NCBI RefSeq assembly: GCF_000185385.1
Contig: NZ_GL622296.1
Span: forward strand, 2,077,252-2,141,251
Reading direction: 5' to 3'
DNA from: Lachnoanaerobaculum saburreum DSM 3986
GTDB lineage: Bacteria > Bacillota > Clostridia > Lachnospirales > Lachnospiraceae
DNA length: 64,000 nt
This document shows, in pieces, positions 1-8,736 of the stretch. Position 1 is the first letter of the stretch. Each line of letters opens with the position of its first letter. Under the pieces are notes generated by a model. That model searched no databases. It was not told the DNA's origin and saw nothing but the letters and a program-made list of their open reading frames with translations. The translations under genes and the position numbers were made by a program.

Positions 1-23
1 ATTGTATATTTATGAATGTATTT

Positions 24-52
24 TATAGTAATAAACATTTACAAAGTATAAT
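24..52 (+). promoter_or_regulatory. possible argG promoter
   Basis: A perfect TATAAT lies at 47-52, 38 bases before the argG start. The expected -35 position (24-29) reads TATAGT and is a poor match. The window begins only 90 bases before argG, so any upstream leader or operator is cut off. Confidence 0.3.
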
Positions 53-90
53 AATATATTTTATTCGTATTTTTATACATAGGAGGCTTT

Positions 91-1317
91 ATGGCAAAGG
101 AAAAAGTTGTATTGGCATACTCAGGAGGTCTTGATACTACCGCTATCATACCTTGGTTAAAAGAACATTTTAATTATGATGTAATCTGTTGTTGTATAGA
201 CTGCGGTCAGGGCAATGAACTTGACGGTCTTGAAGAGCGTGCCAAATTGTCAGGTGCAGAAAAACTCTACATTATAAATATGATTGATGAGTTCTGTGAC
301 GAATATATCGTTCCATGTGTACAGGCAGGTGCTGTATATGAAAACAAATATCTGCTTGGAACTTCTATGGCAAGACCGGGTATTGCAAAAAAACTTGTGG
401 AAGTGGCAAGAAAAGAAGGTGCTGTCGCCATCTGCCACGGTGCTACAGGAAAAGGCAATGACCAGATCAGGTTTGAGCTTGGCATCAAGGCTTTGGCACC
501 GGATCTTAAGATTATCGCACCTTGGCGTATGACCGATATCTGGACAATGCAGTCACGTGAAGATGAAATAGCATATTGTAAAGCACATGGCATTGATTTG
601 CCGTTCTCTGCCGACTCAAGCTACAGCCGTGACAGAAATCTGTGGCATATAAGCCATGAGGGACTTGAGCTTGAAGATCCGGGCAAAGAACCGAACTATG
701 ATCATATACTTATGCTTGGTGTGACCCCACAAAAAGCTCCTGATAAGGAAACTGAAATTTCTCTAAGCTTTGAGGCAGGTGTTCCCGTAGCTCTAAACGG
801 TAAGAAGATGAAAGTTTCAGAGATTATTACAGAATTAAACGAGCTTGGCGGTGCAAACGGTATCGGTATAGTCGATATAGTGGAAAATCGTGTTGTAGGA
901 ATGAAGTCAAGAGGTGTATACGAGACTCCTGGAGGTACAATACTTATGGAGGCACATTCCGCACTTGAAGAACTTGTACTTGACAGAGCAACATTTGAAG
1001 TAAAAAAGGATCTGGGTAACAAATTTGCACAGATAGTATATGAAGGTAAATGGTTTACACCGCTTCGTGAGGCTATACAAAGCTTTGTAGAGTCTACACA
1101 GCAGTATGTGACAGGCGAAGTTAAGCTAAAGCTTTACAAGGGCAATATTATAAAAGCAGGAACAACCTCTCCATACTCACTATATTCTGAATCACTTGCT
1201 TCATTTACCACAGGTGATCTATATGACCACCATGATGCGGACGGCTTTATCACACTGTTCGGTCTGCCGCTAAAGGTAAGAGCAATGAAGATGGCACAAG
1301 TTAATAAAGAGAAATAA
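91..1317 (+). CDS. argG: argininosuccinate synthase
   Basis: Joins citrulline and aspartate with ATP to form argininosuccinate, the penultimate step of arginine synthesis, in the cytosol. The N-terminus carries the PP-loop ATP-pyrophosphatase signature SGGLDT at residues 11-16. The [15 protein letters not shown] segment near residue 117 and the [13 protein letters not shown] segment near residue 170 are typical of the family, and 408 residues is the usual length. The ATG follows AGGAGG at 81-86. No other arginine gene is in the window; the gene ends in a hairpin shared with the converging leuD. Confidence 0.97.
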   Translation: MAKEKVVLAYSGGLDTTAIIPWLKEHFNYDVICCCIDCGQGNELDGLEERAKLSGAEKLYIINMIDEFCDEYIVPCVQAGAVYENKYLLGTSMARPGIAKKLVEVARKEGAVAICHGATGKGNDQIRFELGIKALAPDLKIIAPWRMTDIWTMQSREDEIAYCKAHGIDLPFSADSSYSRDRNLWHISHEGLELEDPGKEPNYDHILMLGVTPQKAPDKETEISLSFEAGVPVALNGKKMKVSEIITELNELGGANGIGIVDIVENRVVGMKSRGVYETPGGTILMEAHSALEELVLDRATFEVKKDLGNKFAQIVYEGKWFTPLREAIQSFVESTQQYVTGEVKLKLYKGNIIKAGTTSPYSLYSESLASFTTGDLYDHHDADGFITLFGLPLKVRAMKMAQVNKEK

Positions 1318-1325
1318 AAAAAATC

Positions 1326-1350
1326 GGGGCTAAATTTCAGCCCCTTTAAT
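1326..1350. terminator. bidirectional terminator between argG and leuD
   Basis: GGGGCT (1326-1331) pairs with AGCCCC (1339-1344) around a 7-base loop. T-rich sequence follows on the plus strand, and a run of A's (1316-1323) gives a T-run on the minus strand, so it can end both converging transcripts. Confidence 0.8.
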
Positions 1351-1842
1351 TTATTTATTCTTATTGTTTACATAGTTTATAAGTCCGCCGGCATTAATAA
1401 TATTTTGCATAAACTCAGGAAATGCCTGACCTTTATAAGTCTTGCCCGTAGTTATATCAGTAATAATTCCTGTATCAAAGTCAACCTTTACATCATCACC
1501 TTCATTTATCTGTGCCGCAGCTTGCGGACTCTCAATTATAGGAAGTCCGATATTAATAGCATTTCTATAAAAAATCCTTGCAAATGTATCTGCAATCACT
1601 ACACTTACACCGCTTGACTTAATAGCTAAGGGAGCATGTTCTCTGGATGAACCGCATCCGAAGTTTTTTCTTGCAACTATAATATCTCCCTTATGCACTT
1701 TATTTACAAAGTCCTTATCAATATCTTCCATACAATGCTTTGCAAGCTCATCACCTGTTGTAGCATTTAAATATCTTGCAGGGATTATAACATCTGTATC
1801 TACATTCTCACCATACTTAAATACATGACCTCTTACTTCCAT
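1351..1842 (-). CDS. leuD: 3-isopropylmalate dehydratase small subunit
   Basis: Small (swivel) subunit of isopropylmalate isomerase, which converts 2- to 3-isopropylmalate in leucine synthesis together with LeuC. The 163-residue length and the [17 protein letters not shown] and [10 protein letters not shown] segments match the short LeuD type shared with archaea and clostridia. GAGGGAAAT precedes the ATG. It lies 14 bases after leuC and is surely cotranscribed. Homoaconitase-type small subunits look alike, so substrate is inferred from family and the pairing with LeuC. Confidence 0.93.
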   Translation of the reverse strand: MEVRGHVFKYGENVDTDVIIPARYLNATTGDELAKHCMEDIDKDFVNKVHKGDIIVARKNFGCGSSREHAPLAIKSSGVSVVIADTFARIFYRNAINIGLPIIESPQAAAQINEGDDVKVDFDTGIITDITTGKTYKGQAFPEFMQNIINAGGLINYVNNKNK

Positions 1843-1856
1843 ATTTCCCTCCTATC

Positions 1857-3113
1857 CTAAACTGCCGGTCCTACAATCTTGCCTGCTATGGCACTGGCTG
1901 CCGCCACTGCCGGAGAAGCCAGATAAACCTCAGACTCCACATGACCCATTCTACCTATAAAGTTTCTGTTTGTAGTAGAAATACATCTCTCACCTGCCGC
2001 CAAAACTCCCATATATCCGCCAAGACATGGTCCACAGGTAGGAGTTGAAACTATTGCACCCGCATCTATAAAGATATCTACAAGTCCTTCTTTTATAGCC
2101 TGCTTATATATTTCCTGTGTTGCCGGTATTACAATACATCTCACATTCTTAGCCACCTTCTTGCCCTTCATCTGTGTGGCGGCACTTCTAAGATCTGAGA
2201 TATGACCGTTTGTACATGAGCCTATTACAGCCTGATCAATCTTAATATCGCTGAAAGTTCCTATTTCTTTTGTATTCTCAGGCAGATGCGGAAATGCCAC
2301 TGTAGGCTTAAGCGTCGACAAATCAATATCTATCACCTCATCATATACCGCATCCTCATCCGCTTTGAATATCTTCGGACCTCTGTTTGAATGTTCTTTC
2401 ATATAATCCAAAGTTATATCATCTACAGGAAAGATACCGTTTTTTCCGCCTGCTTCTATTGCCATATTGCAAATAGTAAATCTGTCATCCATAGAAAGTG
2501 ATGATACACCCTCACCTGCAAATTCCATTGATCTGTAAAGTGCTCCGTCTACACCTATCTTTCCGATAATATGAAGTATTACATCCTTACCGCATACATC
2601 TTTATTTAATCTACCTTTTAAGTTGAACTTGACGGCACTTGGAACTTTAAACCAAGCCCTACCTGTCACCATTCCTACAGCCATATCTGTAGAACCCACA
2701 CCTGTTGAAAATGCACCCAAAGCACCATAGGTACAGGTATGTGAATCTGCGCCTATTATACAATCTCCTGCCACAGTAAGCCCCTGCTCAGGCAAAAGTG
2801 CATGTTCAATGCCCATTCTACCTACATCAAAAAAGTTTATTATACTGTTGTCATCTGCAAAGTCTCTACATGTCTTACAGTTCTGGGCTGACTTGATATC
2901 CTTGTTCGGAGCAAAGTGATCCATTACAAGAGCTATCTTGGTGCTGTCAAAGACATCTTTTTTTTCAAATTTCTTAAGCTCATTTATTGCCACAGGCGAT
3001 GTGATATCATTTCCAAGCACAAGATCCAAATCTGCTTCAATAAGTTGACCCGGCTCAACAAAGTCCAGACCTGCATGGGCAGCTAAAATCTTCTGTGTCA
3101 TAGTCATTCCCAT
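1857..3113 (-). CDS. leuC: 3-isopropylmalate dehydratase large subunit
   Basis: Catalytic [4Fe-4S] subunit of isopropylmalate isomerase. The aconitase-type cluster ligands are visible as GSCTNG near residue 298 and the TCGPCLGG pair near residue 358. [21 protein letters not shown] is the conserved substrate segment. At 418 residues it is the short clostridial/archaeal form, not the longer enterobacterial LeuC. AGAGGA sits before the ATG; a second in-frame ATG three codons later is possible. It starts divergently from a LysR regulator that is the obvious candidate controller. Confidence 0.94.
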   Translation of the reverse strand: MGMTMTQKILAAHAGLDFVEPGQLIEADLDLVLGNDITSPVAINELKKFEKKDVFDSTKIALVMDHFAPNKDIKSAQNCKTCRDFADDNSIINFFDVGRMGIEHALLPEQGLTVAGDCIIGADSHTCTYGALGAFSTGVGSTDMAVGMVTGRAWFKVPSAVKFNLKGRLNKDVCGKDVILHIIGKIGVDGALYRSMEFAGEGVSSLSMDDRFTICNMAIEAGGKNGIFPVDDITLDYMKEHSNRGPKIFKADEDAVYDEVIDIDLSTLKPTVAFPHLPENTKEIGTFSDIKIDQAVIGSCTNGHISDLRSAATQMKGKKVAKNVRCIVIPATQEIYKQAIKEGLVDIFIDAGAIVSTPTCGPCLGGYMGVLAAGERCISTTNRNFIGRMGHVESEVYLASPAVAAASAIAGKIVGPAV

Positions 3114-3152
3114 ATTTTTTCCTCTTTTCTTTCAAATAATGTTGATTGTAAC

Positions 3153-3191
3153 ATATCAAATGATATAATAGCGATATAAATTAAATATATC
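3153..3191. promoter_or_regulatory. candidate LysR-type operator between leuC and the regulator
   Basis: The 121-base divergent gap holds ATATCA-AA-TGATAT (3153-3166) and, 6 bases on, GATAT-N9-ATATC (3173-3191). Both are dyads built from the same half-site, as expected for a LysR activator binding between its own gene and its target. Assignment is by arrangement only. Confidence 0.4.
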
Positions 3192-3234
3192 AAGTATTAC
3201 ATATAGTTATACTGATTAATTTATCCGGAGGAAT

Positions 3235-4125
3235 ATGGAACAGCACTTAGCACAATATCGGATATTTTTTGAAGTGGCTAAAGCCGGCAGTATATCAAAA
3301 GCAGCAAAGCTGCTATATATAAGTCAGCCTGCCATCTCAAAATCTATTCTAAGATTGGAAGAAAACCTTGAAATCGCCCTTTTTACCAGGACATCAAAGG
3401 GTGTCAGCCTCACACCTGAGGGACAGATATTCTATGAATATTTGCAGAATGCATTTTCAGCTATAGAAGCCGGTGAGATTCATCTTGCCAAAATCAAACA
3501 ATTTAATATAGGAAAAATAACCATAGGTACCAGTAATACACTTTGCAAATATATCTTACTGCCATACCTTAACAAGTTTATGAAAGAAAATCCGCATACA
3601 ATGGTAAGCATTTTCACACAGTCATCAGATAAAACCTCTTTACTTCTTTCAGAAAACAAGATTGATATAGGGCTTGTGGCAAAGCCTGCCAAAACTCAAA
3701 GTATGTCCTATATAAATATTATGGAAATACATGATATATTTGTTGCAACTCCCGCCTACCTTAGCAGCCTGAAACATATCTTTGACAAAAGTTTCAACCC
3801 TCTAAGAGACGGCAATATAATGCTGCTTGATAAAAATAATGCCACCAGAAGATTTATTGACAGCTGTATAGAGGGTTCCAAACTGCACCTGAATCAGTCT
3901 ATAGAAACCGGCAATATGGAGCTTCTGATAGAGTTTGCAAAGACAGGTATAGGAATAGCCTGTGTTATCAAAGAATTTATACAAAAAGAATTGGAAGAAG
4001 GCACATTGGTGGAAATTGAAATGCCGCCTGACCTTCATATACCGAAAAGAGAGATTGTATTCCTCTATGATGAAAAAAATTTCAATCCCTCACTTATCAA
4101 ATTTATATCAATGCTGAAAAAATAA
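3235..4125 (+). CDS. LysR-family transcriptional regulator
   Basis: A 296-residue regulator with an N-terminal winged helix-turn-helix (about residues 5-64, including SISKAAKLLYISQPAISKSI) followed by a periplasmic-binding-protein-like effector domain (from about residue 90). It is divergent from leuCD with 121 bases between the starts, the standard layout for a LysR protein and its target. The effector is unknown; a leucine-pathway intermediate is a guess from context. The start is fixed by GGAGG at 3227-3231. A strong hairpin follows the stop. Confidence 0.9.
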   Translation: MEQHLAQYRIFFEVAKAGSISKAAKLLYISQPAISKSILRLEENLEIALFTRTSKGVSLTPEGQIFYEYLQNAFSAIEAGEIHLAKIKQFNIGKITIGTSNTLCKYILLPYLNKFMKENPHTMVSIFTQSSDKTSLLLSENKIDIGLVAKPAKTQSMSYINIMEIHDIFVATPAYLSSLKHIFDKSFNPLRDGNIMLLDKNNATRRFIDSCIEGSKLHLNQSIETGNMELLIEFAKTGIGIACVIKEFIQKELEEGTLVEIEMPPDLHIPKREIVFLYDEKNFNPSLIKFISMLKK

Positions 4126-4131
4126 AATCAC

Positions 4132-4171
4132 GGCTTTATTTTAAAACTTTAAGATAAAGCCTTTTCATATT
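4132..4171. terminator. bidirectional terminator after the LysR gene
   Basis: GGCTTTAT (4132-4139) pairs with ATAAAGCC (4154-4161), with further TTTAAA/TTTAA pairing inside. TTTTCATATTTTTTT follows on plus. The hairpin also serves the converging HAD gene, whose stop overlaps its right end. Confidence 0.75.
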
Positions 4172-4827
4172 TTTTTCGCTGTTTCAAGTATTTCACAAGG
4201 TCTTTTTACAATATAATCCGCTTTATTTTCTCTTAATTCCTTTTCATCTCTAAAACCCCAAAGTACACCGATACTTTTTACCCCCGCACCGACGGCAGTC
4301 TGCATATCTGTAGCGGTATCACCTACATAGAGTATTTCATCCTTTGAAACTCCCAGCTCTTTTATTATCAGATTCAGTGCGGTAGGATCAGGTTTCTTCG
4401 GAATTCCCGGCCTCTCTCCATATATACTGTCAAAAACTCCCTCTCCTATAATTGTATAAATATTTTTCTCCACACCCGCCTGTGACTTGTTGGACAATAC
4501 AACAGTCTTTATATTCATACTTTTCAGATTACTCAAAAGCTCCAAAATACCGTCATATGGCTTAACATCCTTTAAACAATCCCTTGCAAAAATCTCATCA
4601 TATACTTTATAAGCTTTATCTGCAAGCTTAAGTTTTTTATCACCGTTATATATAAGAGCCCTGTCTACAAACTTCCTTGCACCCTCACCTACAAAGTATC
4701 TTGTATGTTCTTTATCTATACTTTTAAGTCCGAAATGCTCCATAGTAAGACTTATACAGTACGACAATGCCTCTAATGTATTAAGTAATGTACCGTCCAA
4801 GTCAAAAACAACAGCTTTTATCATCAT
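4165..4827 (-). CDS. HAD-superfamily hydrolase, phosphoglycolate phosphatase-like
   Basis: A cytosolic phosphatase of the Gph/PpaX-like group. Motif I is FDLDGTLLNT near the N-terminus (nucleophile Asp9), motif II VVLSNKS near residue 110, and the later motifs appear as KKPDP and YVGDTATD. The helical cap lies between residues 15 and 80. Its ATG overlaps the glnA stop by one base (TAATG), so translation is probably coupled to glutamine synthetase. The substrate cannot be told from sequence; phosphoglycolate or pyrophosphate are both known in this subgroup. Confidence 0.85.
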   Translation of the reverse strand: MMIKAVVFDLDGTLLNTLEALSYCISLTMEHFGLKSIDKEHTRYFVGEGARKFVDRALIYNGDKKLKLADKAYKVYDEIFARDCLKDVKPYDGILELLSNLKSMNIKTVVLSNKSQAGVEKNIYTIIGEGVFDSIYGERPGIPKKPDPTALNLIIKELGVSKDEILYVGDTATDMQTAVGAGVKSIGVLWGFRDEKELRENKADYIVKRPCEILETAKKI

Positions 4828-6941
4828 TACACCTCAAATAAAAGATCACCATAGCTCGGCATCGGCCAAAGATCCTTATCCACTATCATTTCAAGTTCGT
4901 CAATAGGCTTTCTAAGCTCTTCCATAGCCGGCACAATCACCTTGCGCATATATCCGGCATGCTTATCCGCTTCTGTAATCTCTACTGCATCATCCATCAG
5001 CTTTATCAAGTTTTCAAGAGCAAGCTTTGCACTCTTTAAATGTTCATTCACATCTATCAGAATGGAACTCTGTGCATAAGGTTCTATATCAACCATTGCA
5101 GTCTTTAACTTAATAATAGAGTCTGCAAGCCTTGTTGTATACCTTATAACCGCAGGTATTATAGACTTTCCCGCAATATCAATCATAGCCTTTGCTTCTA
5201 TATTGATTGCCTTTGAGTATGCCTCATACTCTATCTCCATCCTTGACTCAAGTTCTTTTCTTGTAAATACCTCAAAACTTTCAAAAAGTTTTATAGAACT
5301 TTCAGAAACCAAAGCAGGAATAGTATCAATCATACTTGGCAGATTTGACAACCCTCTCCTTTTTGCCTCCTCTACCCACTCCTTTGAATAACCGTTTCCA
5401 TTGAATATAATTCTTCTGTGGCTGCTAAAGAGTTTTTTTATCATATCATGTACCGCTTCTTCAAAGTCCTCTGCCACTTCAAGCACATCTGCCGCTTCCT
5501 TAAAACTTTCCGCCACTATTGTATTAAGTACAATATTGGGAGAAGCTATAGAATCTGAAGAACCTACCATCCTAAACTCAAACTTGTTATTTGTAAATGC
5601 AAATGGTGACGTTCTGTTCCTGTCTGTAGCATCAGTATCAAAATTCGGCAATGTCGTCACACCCGTTCTAAGTTTACTTCCTTTAATAGAATGTGTGGCC
5701 TCACCTGTAGAACAAAGCTGATCAATGACATCTTCAAGTTGGTCTCCAAGGAATACCGAGATAATCGCAGGAGGTGCCTCATCCGCCCCAAGTCTATGGT
5801 CATTGCCGACACAGGCTGCCGACTCACGAAGCAGATCCGCATGTCTGTCAACCGCCTTTAGAATACATGCAAGTACAAGCAAAAACTGAATATTCTCATG
5901 TGGCGTATCTCCGGGATTTAGCATATTTATACCGTCATCACTGGTCAATGACCAATTGTTGTGCTTTCCTGAACCGTTTACACCTGCAAAAGGTTTTTCA
6001 TTCAACAAACATGTAAGCCCATGTCTTCCTGCCACTTTTTTCATAGTTTCCATAGTCACCTGATTGTGATCCACAGCCACATTGACCTGCTCATATACAG
6101 GTGCAAGCTCATGTTGAGCCGGTGCCACCTCATTGTGCTGTGTCTTTGCAGGCACACCGAGCATCCAGAGTTCATGGTTTATATCATTCATATATGCAGC
6201 TATCCTCTCTCTGATGGAGCCGAAATAGTGATCCTCAAGCTCCTGCCCCTTTGGCGGCATTGCTCCAAACAGTGTTCTGCCTGTATATATAAGATCCTTT
6301 CTTTTCAAATACTTATCTCTGTCTACTATGAAATACTCCTGTTCGGCACCTACAGAAGGCACAACTCTATGTGATGTCGTATTTCCGAAAAGTCTGAGTA
6401 TCCTAAGTGCCTGTGTGTTTATAGCCTGCATTGAACGAAGCAGCGGAGTCTTTTTATCAAGTGCCTCACCCCTGTATGAACAAAACGCTGTAGGGATATA
6501 TAAAGTTACTCCAAGTGAATCCTTCTTTAAAAATGCTGGAGAAGTACAATCCCATGCCGTATATCCTCTGGCTTCAAATGTTGCTCTAAGACCTCCTGAA
6601 GGAAAACTTGAAGCATCCGATTCCCCCTTTGTCAGCTCTTTAGCGGAAAACTCCATTATGACCTTGCCGTTTTTCGGTGCGGAAATAAAGGAATCATGCT
6701 TTTCTGCAGTTACACCTGTCAAAGGCTGAAACCAGTGAGTGTAATGTGTGGCACCTCTGTCTATAGCCCACTCCTTCATCCCATGAGCCACAGAATCCGC
6801 AATATCATTATCAAGTTCAAGCCCGTCCTCAATAGTCTTTTTAAGCTTTTTAAATACCGCCTTCGGCAAATATACCTGCATTGCTTCATCATTAAATACA
6901 TTAGCCCCAAATATCTCTGTAATTGTATCTCTTTTCTCCAT
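4827..6941 (-). CDS. glnA: glutamine synthetase type III
   Basis: Makes glutamine from glutamate, ammonia and ATP. At 704 residues it is the large GSIII (GlnN) form found in Bacteroidetes, cyanobacteria and Clostridia, not the ~450-residue GSI. The catalytic core holds EQEYFIVDRDKYLKR, HNEVAPAQHELAPVYE and NGSGKHNNWS, followed by the long GSIII C-terminal extension. A GTG at 6947 would extend it by two codons, but that GTG lies inside the AAAGGTG ribosome site, so the ATG at 6941 is the likely start. An extended -10 element lies about 65 bases upstream. Confidence 0.95.
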   Translation of the reverse strand: MEKRDTITEIFGANVFNDEAMQVYLPKAVFKKLKKTIEDGLELDNDIADSVAHGMKEWAIDRGATHYTHWFQPLTGVTAEKHDSFISAPKNGKVIMEFSAKELTKGESDASSFPSGGLRATFEARGYTAWDCTSPAFLKKDSLGVTLYIPTAFCSYRGEALDKKTPLLRSMQAINTQALRILRLFGNTTSHRVVPSVGAEQEYFIVDRDKYLKRKDLIYTGRTLFGAMPPKGQELEDHYFGSIRERIAAYMNDINHELWMLGVPAKTQHNEVAPAQHELAPVYEQVNVAVDHNQVTMETMKKVAGRHGLTCLLNEKPFAGVNGSGKHNNWSLTSDDGINMLNPGDTPHENIQFLLVLACILKAVDRHADLLRESAACVGNDHRLGADEAPPAIISVFLGDQLEDVIDQLCSTGEATHSIKGSKLRTGVTTLPNFDTDATDRNRTSPFAFTNNKFEFRMVGSSDSIASPNIVLNTIVAESFKEAADVLEVAEDFEEAVHDMIKKLFSSHRRIIFNGNGYSKEWVEEAKRRGLSNLPSMIDTIPALVSESSIKLFESFEVFTRKELESRMEIEYEAYSKAINIEAKAMIDIAGKSIIPAVIRYTTRLADSIIKLKTAMVDIEPYAQSSILIDVNEHLKSAKLALENLIKLMDDAVEITEADKHAGYMRKVIVPAMEELRKPIDELEMIVDKDLWPMPSYGDLLFEV

Positions 6942-7003
6942 ATGCACCTTTCATAACCAATATATAAAACCAACTCTCAGGGTTTACCCAAGTTTTCGCA
7001 AAG

Positions 7004-7012
7004 ATTATAGCA
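7004..7012 (-). promoter_or_regulatory. glnA promoter, extended -10
   Basis: The minus strand reads TGCTATAAT, a perfect -10 with the extended TGn motif. The -35 region is only a weak match and overlaps the T-run of the preceding terminator. The leader between it and glnA contains the small dyad GGGTTTACCC (6980-6989); I recognise no riboswitch. Confidence 0.55.
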
Positions 7013-7016
7013 TATT

Positions 7017-7060
7017 AAAAAAAAAAATTCATCAAAAATACTGCCTGTACAACAGACAGT
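7017..7060 (-). terminator. terminator after the TDT transporter gene
   Basis: ACTGCCTGT (7040-7048) and ACAGACAGT (7052-7060) form a 9-pair stem with a 3-base loop. On the minus strand it is followed by ATTTTTG and then an 11-base T-run. It insulates the transporter unit from glnA. Confidence 0.8.
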
Positions 7061-7086
7061 ACCACTATCCGGACTTACCGGACGTC

Positions 7087-8052
7087 TTAACTTTTAACTC
7101 CTGAAAAAAATACATGTCTTGCAAAACATACGGCTGCAAATATTACTCCAAGTATTGCAATAACAAGCTCTATATTAAAGATAAGCGGCAACACCGGTCG
7201 AATCCACATCTGTATATCCGTCTTAGTAAGCACCGCATTAAACTGCTTTGTTGCAATGGCACTGATTACAAACGGGAAAGTAAGTCCTGCAAGACTCGGA
7301 TAAAACCTAAAGTCATTATTCTTTACAAAGCTGACAAAAAGATCAATTGCAACTGCTGTTCCCACCAGGTACATAAGCAATGAAAAAATATAAAGTCCGC
7401 CAAGAAATAATATATTTTTTTGCTCAAAAGAACCGATATAACCTGCCACACAAAGACTTGCAGGTGCCGCATATATACAGGCAAGTGCCTTAGCCTCAAT
7501 CTTTTTATTTCCAAGCTTTATATATCTATATGAAACATATATAAAGAAGGGTATATAGAGTATAAATCCTATCCAAAAGCAGATATGACCAAGTGCCATA
7601 TTTTTAAAAGCCGGCGCAGTTACTGAAGCCACCGCTATTCCGACATATACGATAAAAAAGCTGGCTGCTATCTTCATCATCTCATCAGGTATCTTTATCT
7701 TCAAAACTATATTTAAAGTAAAATAAATCATCAATATAAAGTGAAGCACGACAGCTATATACCACAATGCTATGGCAAATGCGGGAACTACAGAATTTAT
7801 ATATACCGCTAAAAGCATTAAGGCCATAGTATAAGTTCCCGAAACACTTGCAATCACAGGATTTTTCATATCTGTAGTAAAAGCTTCAATATCGGATAAA
7901 TACTTGCCTGTTATCAATATCAGTCCTATAAATGCCAAAACTCCACATATTACCTTAAAAGACATATTATAAGCTGCAAGCAGATTTCCAAGTGCTGCAA
8001 AACCAAGTGCAACACCGCTTAAAGGCAACGGTACTCGTTTTAAAAAATTCAT
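7087..8052 (-). CDS. TDT-family transporter (TehA/SLAC1-like)
   Basis: A 321-residue integral membrane protein with about ten hydrophobic segments and short loops, starting PLPLSGVALGFAALGNLL, which resembles the first helix of the tellurite-resistance/dicarboxylate transporter family. Family members move anions such as malate, nitrate or sulfite, or confer tellurite tolerance; the substrate here is unknown. It lies 9 bases after the C_GCAxxG_C_C gene, with AGGGGA before its ATG, so the two form one unit. Confidence 0.8.
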   Translation of the reverse strand: MNFLKRVPLPLSGVALGFAALGNLLAAYNMSFKVICGVLAFIGLILITGKYLSDIEAFTTDMKNPVIASVSGTYTMALMLLAVYINSVVPAFAIALWYIAVVLHFILMIYFTLNIVLKIKIPDEMMKIAASFFIVYVGIAVASVTAPAFKNMALGHICFWIGFILYIPFFIYVSYRYIKLGNKKIEAKALACIYAAPASLCVAGYIGSFEQKNILFLGGLYIFSLLMYLVGTAVAIDLFVSFVKNNDFRFYPSLAGLTFPFVISAIATKQFNAVLTKTDIQMWIRPVLPLIFNIELVIAILGVIFAAVCFARHVFFSGVKS

Positions 8053-8061
8053 ATTCCCCTC

Positions 8062-8547
8062 TTACTCTTTATCTAAATTTTTCAGTCCCTTTTCACGCAC
8101 TATAATCTCCGCAACCTTCTTAGCTGCAATCCCTGTAAACCTGATACATTGTTCCTTATGTTCTCCGGCACCCATATCAAACTCCCTTGTAAGCACTCTA
8201 CAACAGTTGGAATGTTTTCCGTTAGCCTCTCTGAAATAGTCATGAAGTTCATGTGTGAGCTCCATGCACTTGACTACCTTAGGATCCTTCGGACCGTTCT
8301 GCTCGGTCCTGCCGAAAACCATACCAAGAGCCATAATACCGCCGTTTAACGCTCCACACATACAGCCGCTCTTTCCGGCACCTACAGCCATACCGGATGA
8401 CATAGCTATAACCTCTCTCGGTACATCCATCTCAAAATTGTCTACAATTGCCGCCATAAGAGCCTCGCAACAAAAATAGCCGTTTCTGTAATTGTCTTCC
8501 GCATCCTGTCTTACCTTGTCAACACTGATTTCACTTTTGATGTTCAT
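8062..8547 (-). CDS. C_GCAxxG_C_C family redox-type protein
   Basis: A 161-residue cytosolic protein with the family's cysteine pattern: the CCEALM pair near the N-terminus, GCMCGALNGGIMALG centrally, then NCCRVL and EQCIRF. Members are thought to bind a metal or act in thiol redox chemistry; no reaction is established. A longer TTG start at 8559 exists, but TTGGAGGAA there is the ribosome site for the ATG at 8547. It is the first gene of a two-gene unit with a TDT anion transporter. Confidence 0.82.
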   Translation of the reverse strand: MNIKSEISVDKVRQDAEDNYRNGYFCCEALMAAIVDNFEMDVPREVIAMSSGMAVGAGKSGCMCGALNGGIMALGMVFGRTEQNGPKDPKVVKCMELTHELHDYFREANGKHSNCCRVLTREFDMGAGEHKEQCIRFTGIAAKKVAEIIVREKGLKNLDKE

Positions 8548-8603
8548 AATTTCCTCCAAAACATTTTTATATATTTTAACACTGAAAAATATTCTTGTAT
8601 ACT

Positions 8604-8633
8604 AAAAAAAGTGCAGATTTTGTATATCTGCAC
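8604..8633 (-). terminator. terminator after the COG2509 flavoprotein
   Basis: GTGCAGA (8611-8617) pairs with TCTGCAC (8627-8633); on the minus strand seven T's follow directly. It lies about 104 bases past the stop of the flavoprotein gene. The rest of the 189-base gap shows nothing distinct. Confidence 0.75.
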
Positions 8634-8736
8634 TAAAAATACTAGATTTCTATATAGTTTTTTTAAATATATTTATATCATATATTTGTTTTATAGATAT
8701 GCCCTCTGTTATTTTCTATATATAATGATTATCTAT

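Noticed and set aside
6942-6947. GTG start for glutamine synthetase
   Set aside because: The GTG is part of the AAAGGTG ribosome site that serves the ATG at 6941.
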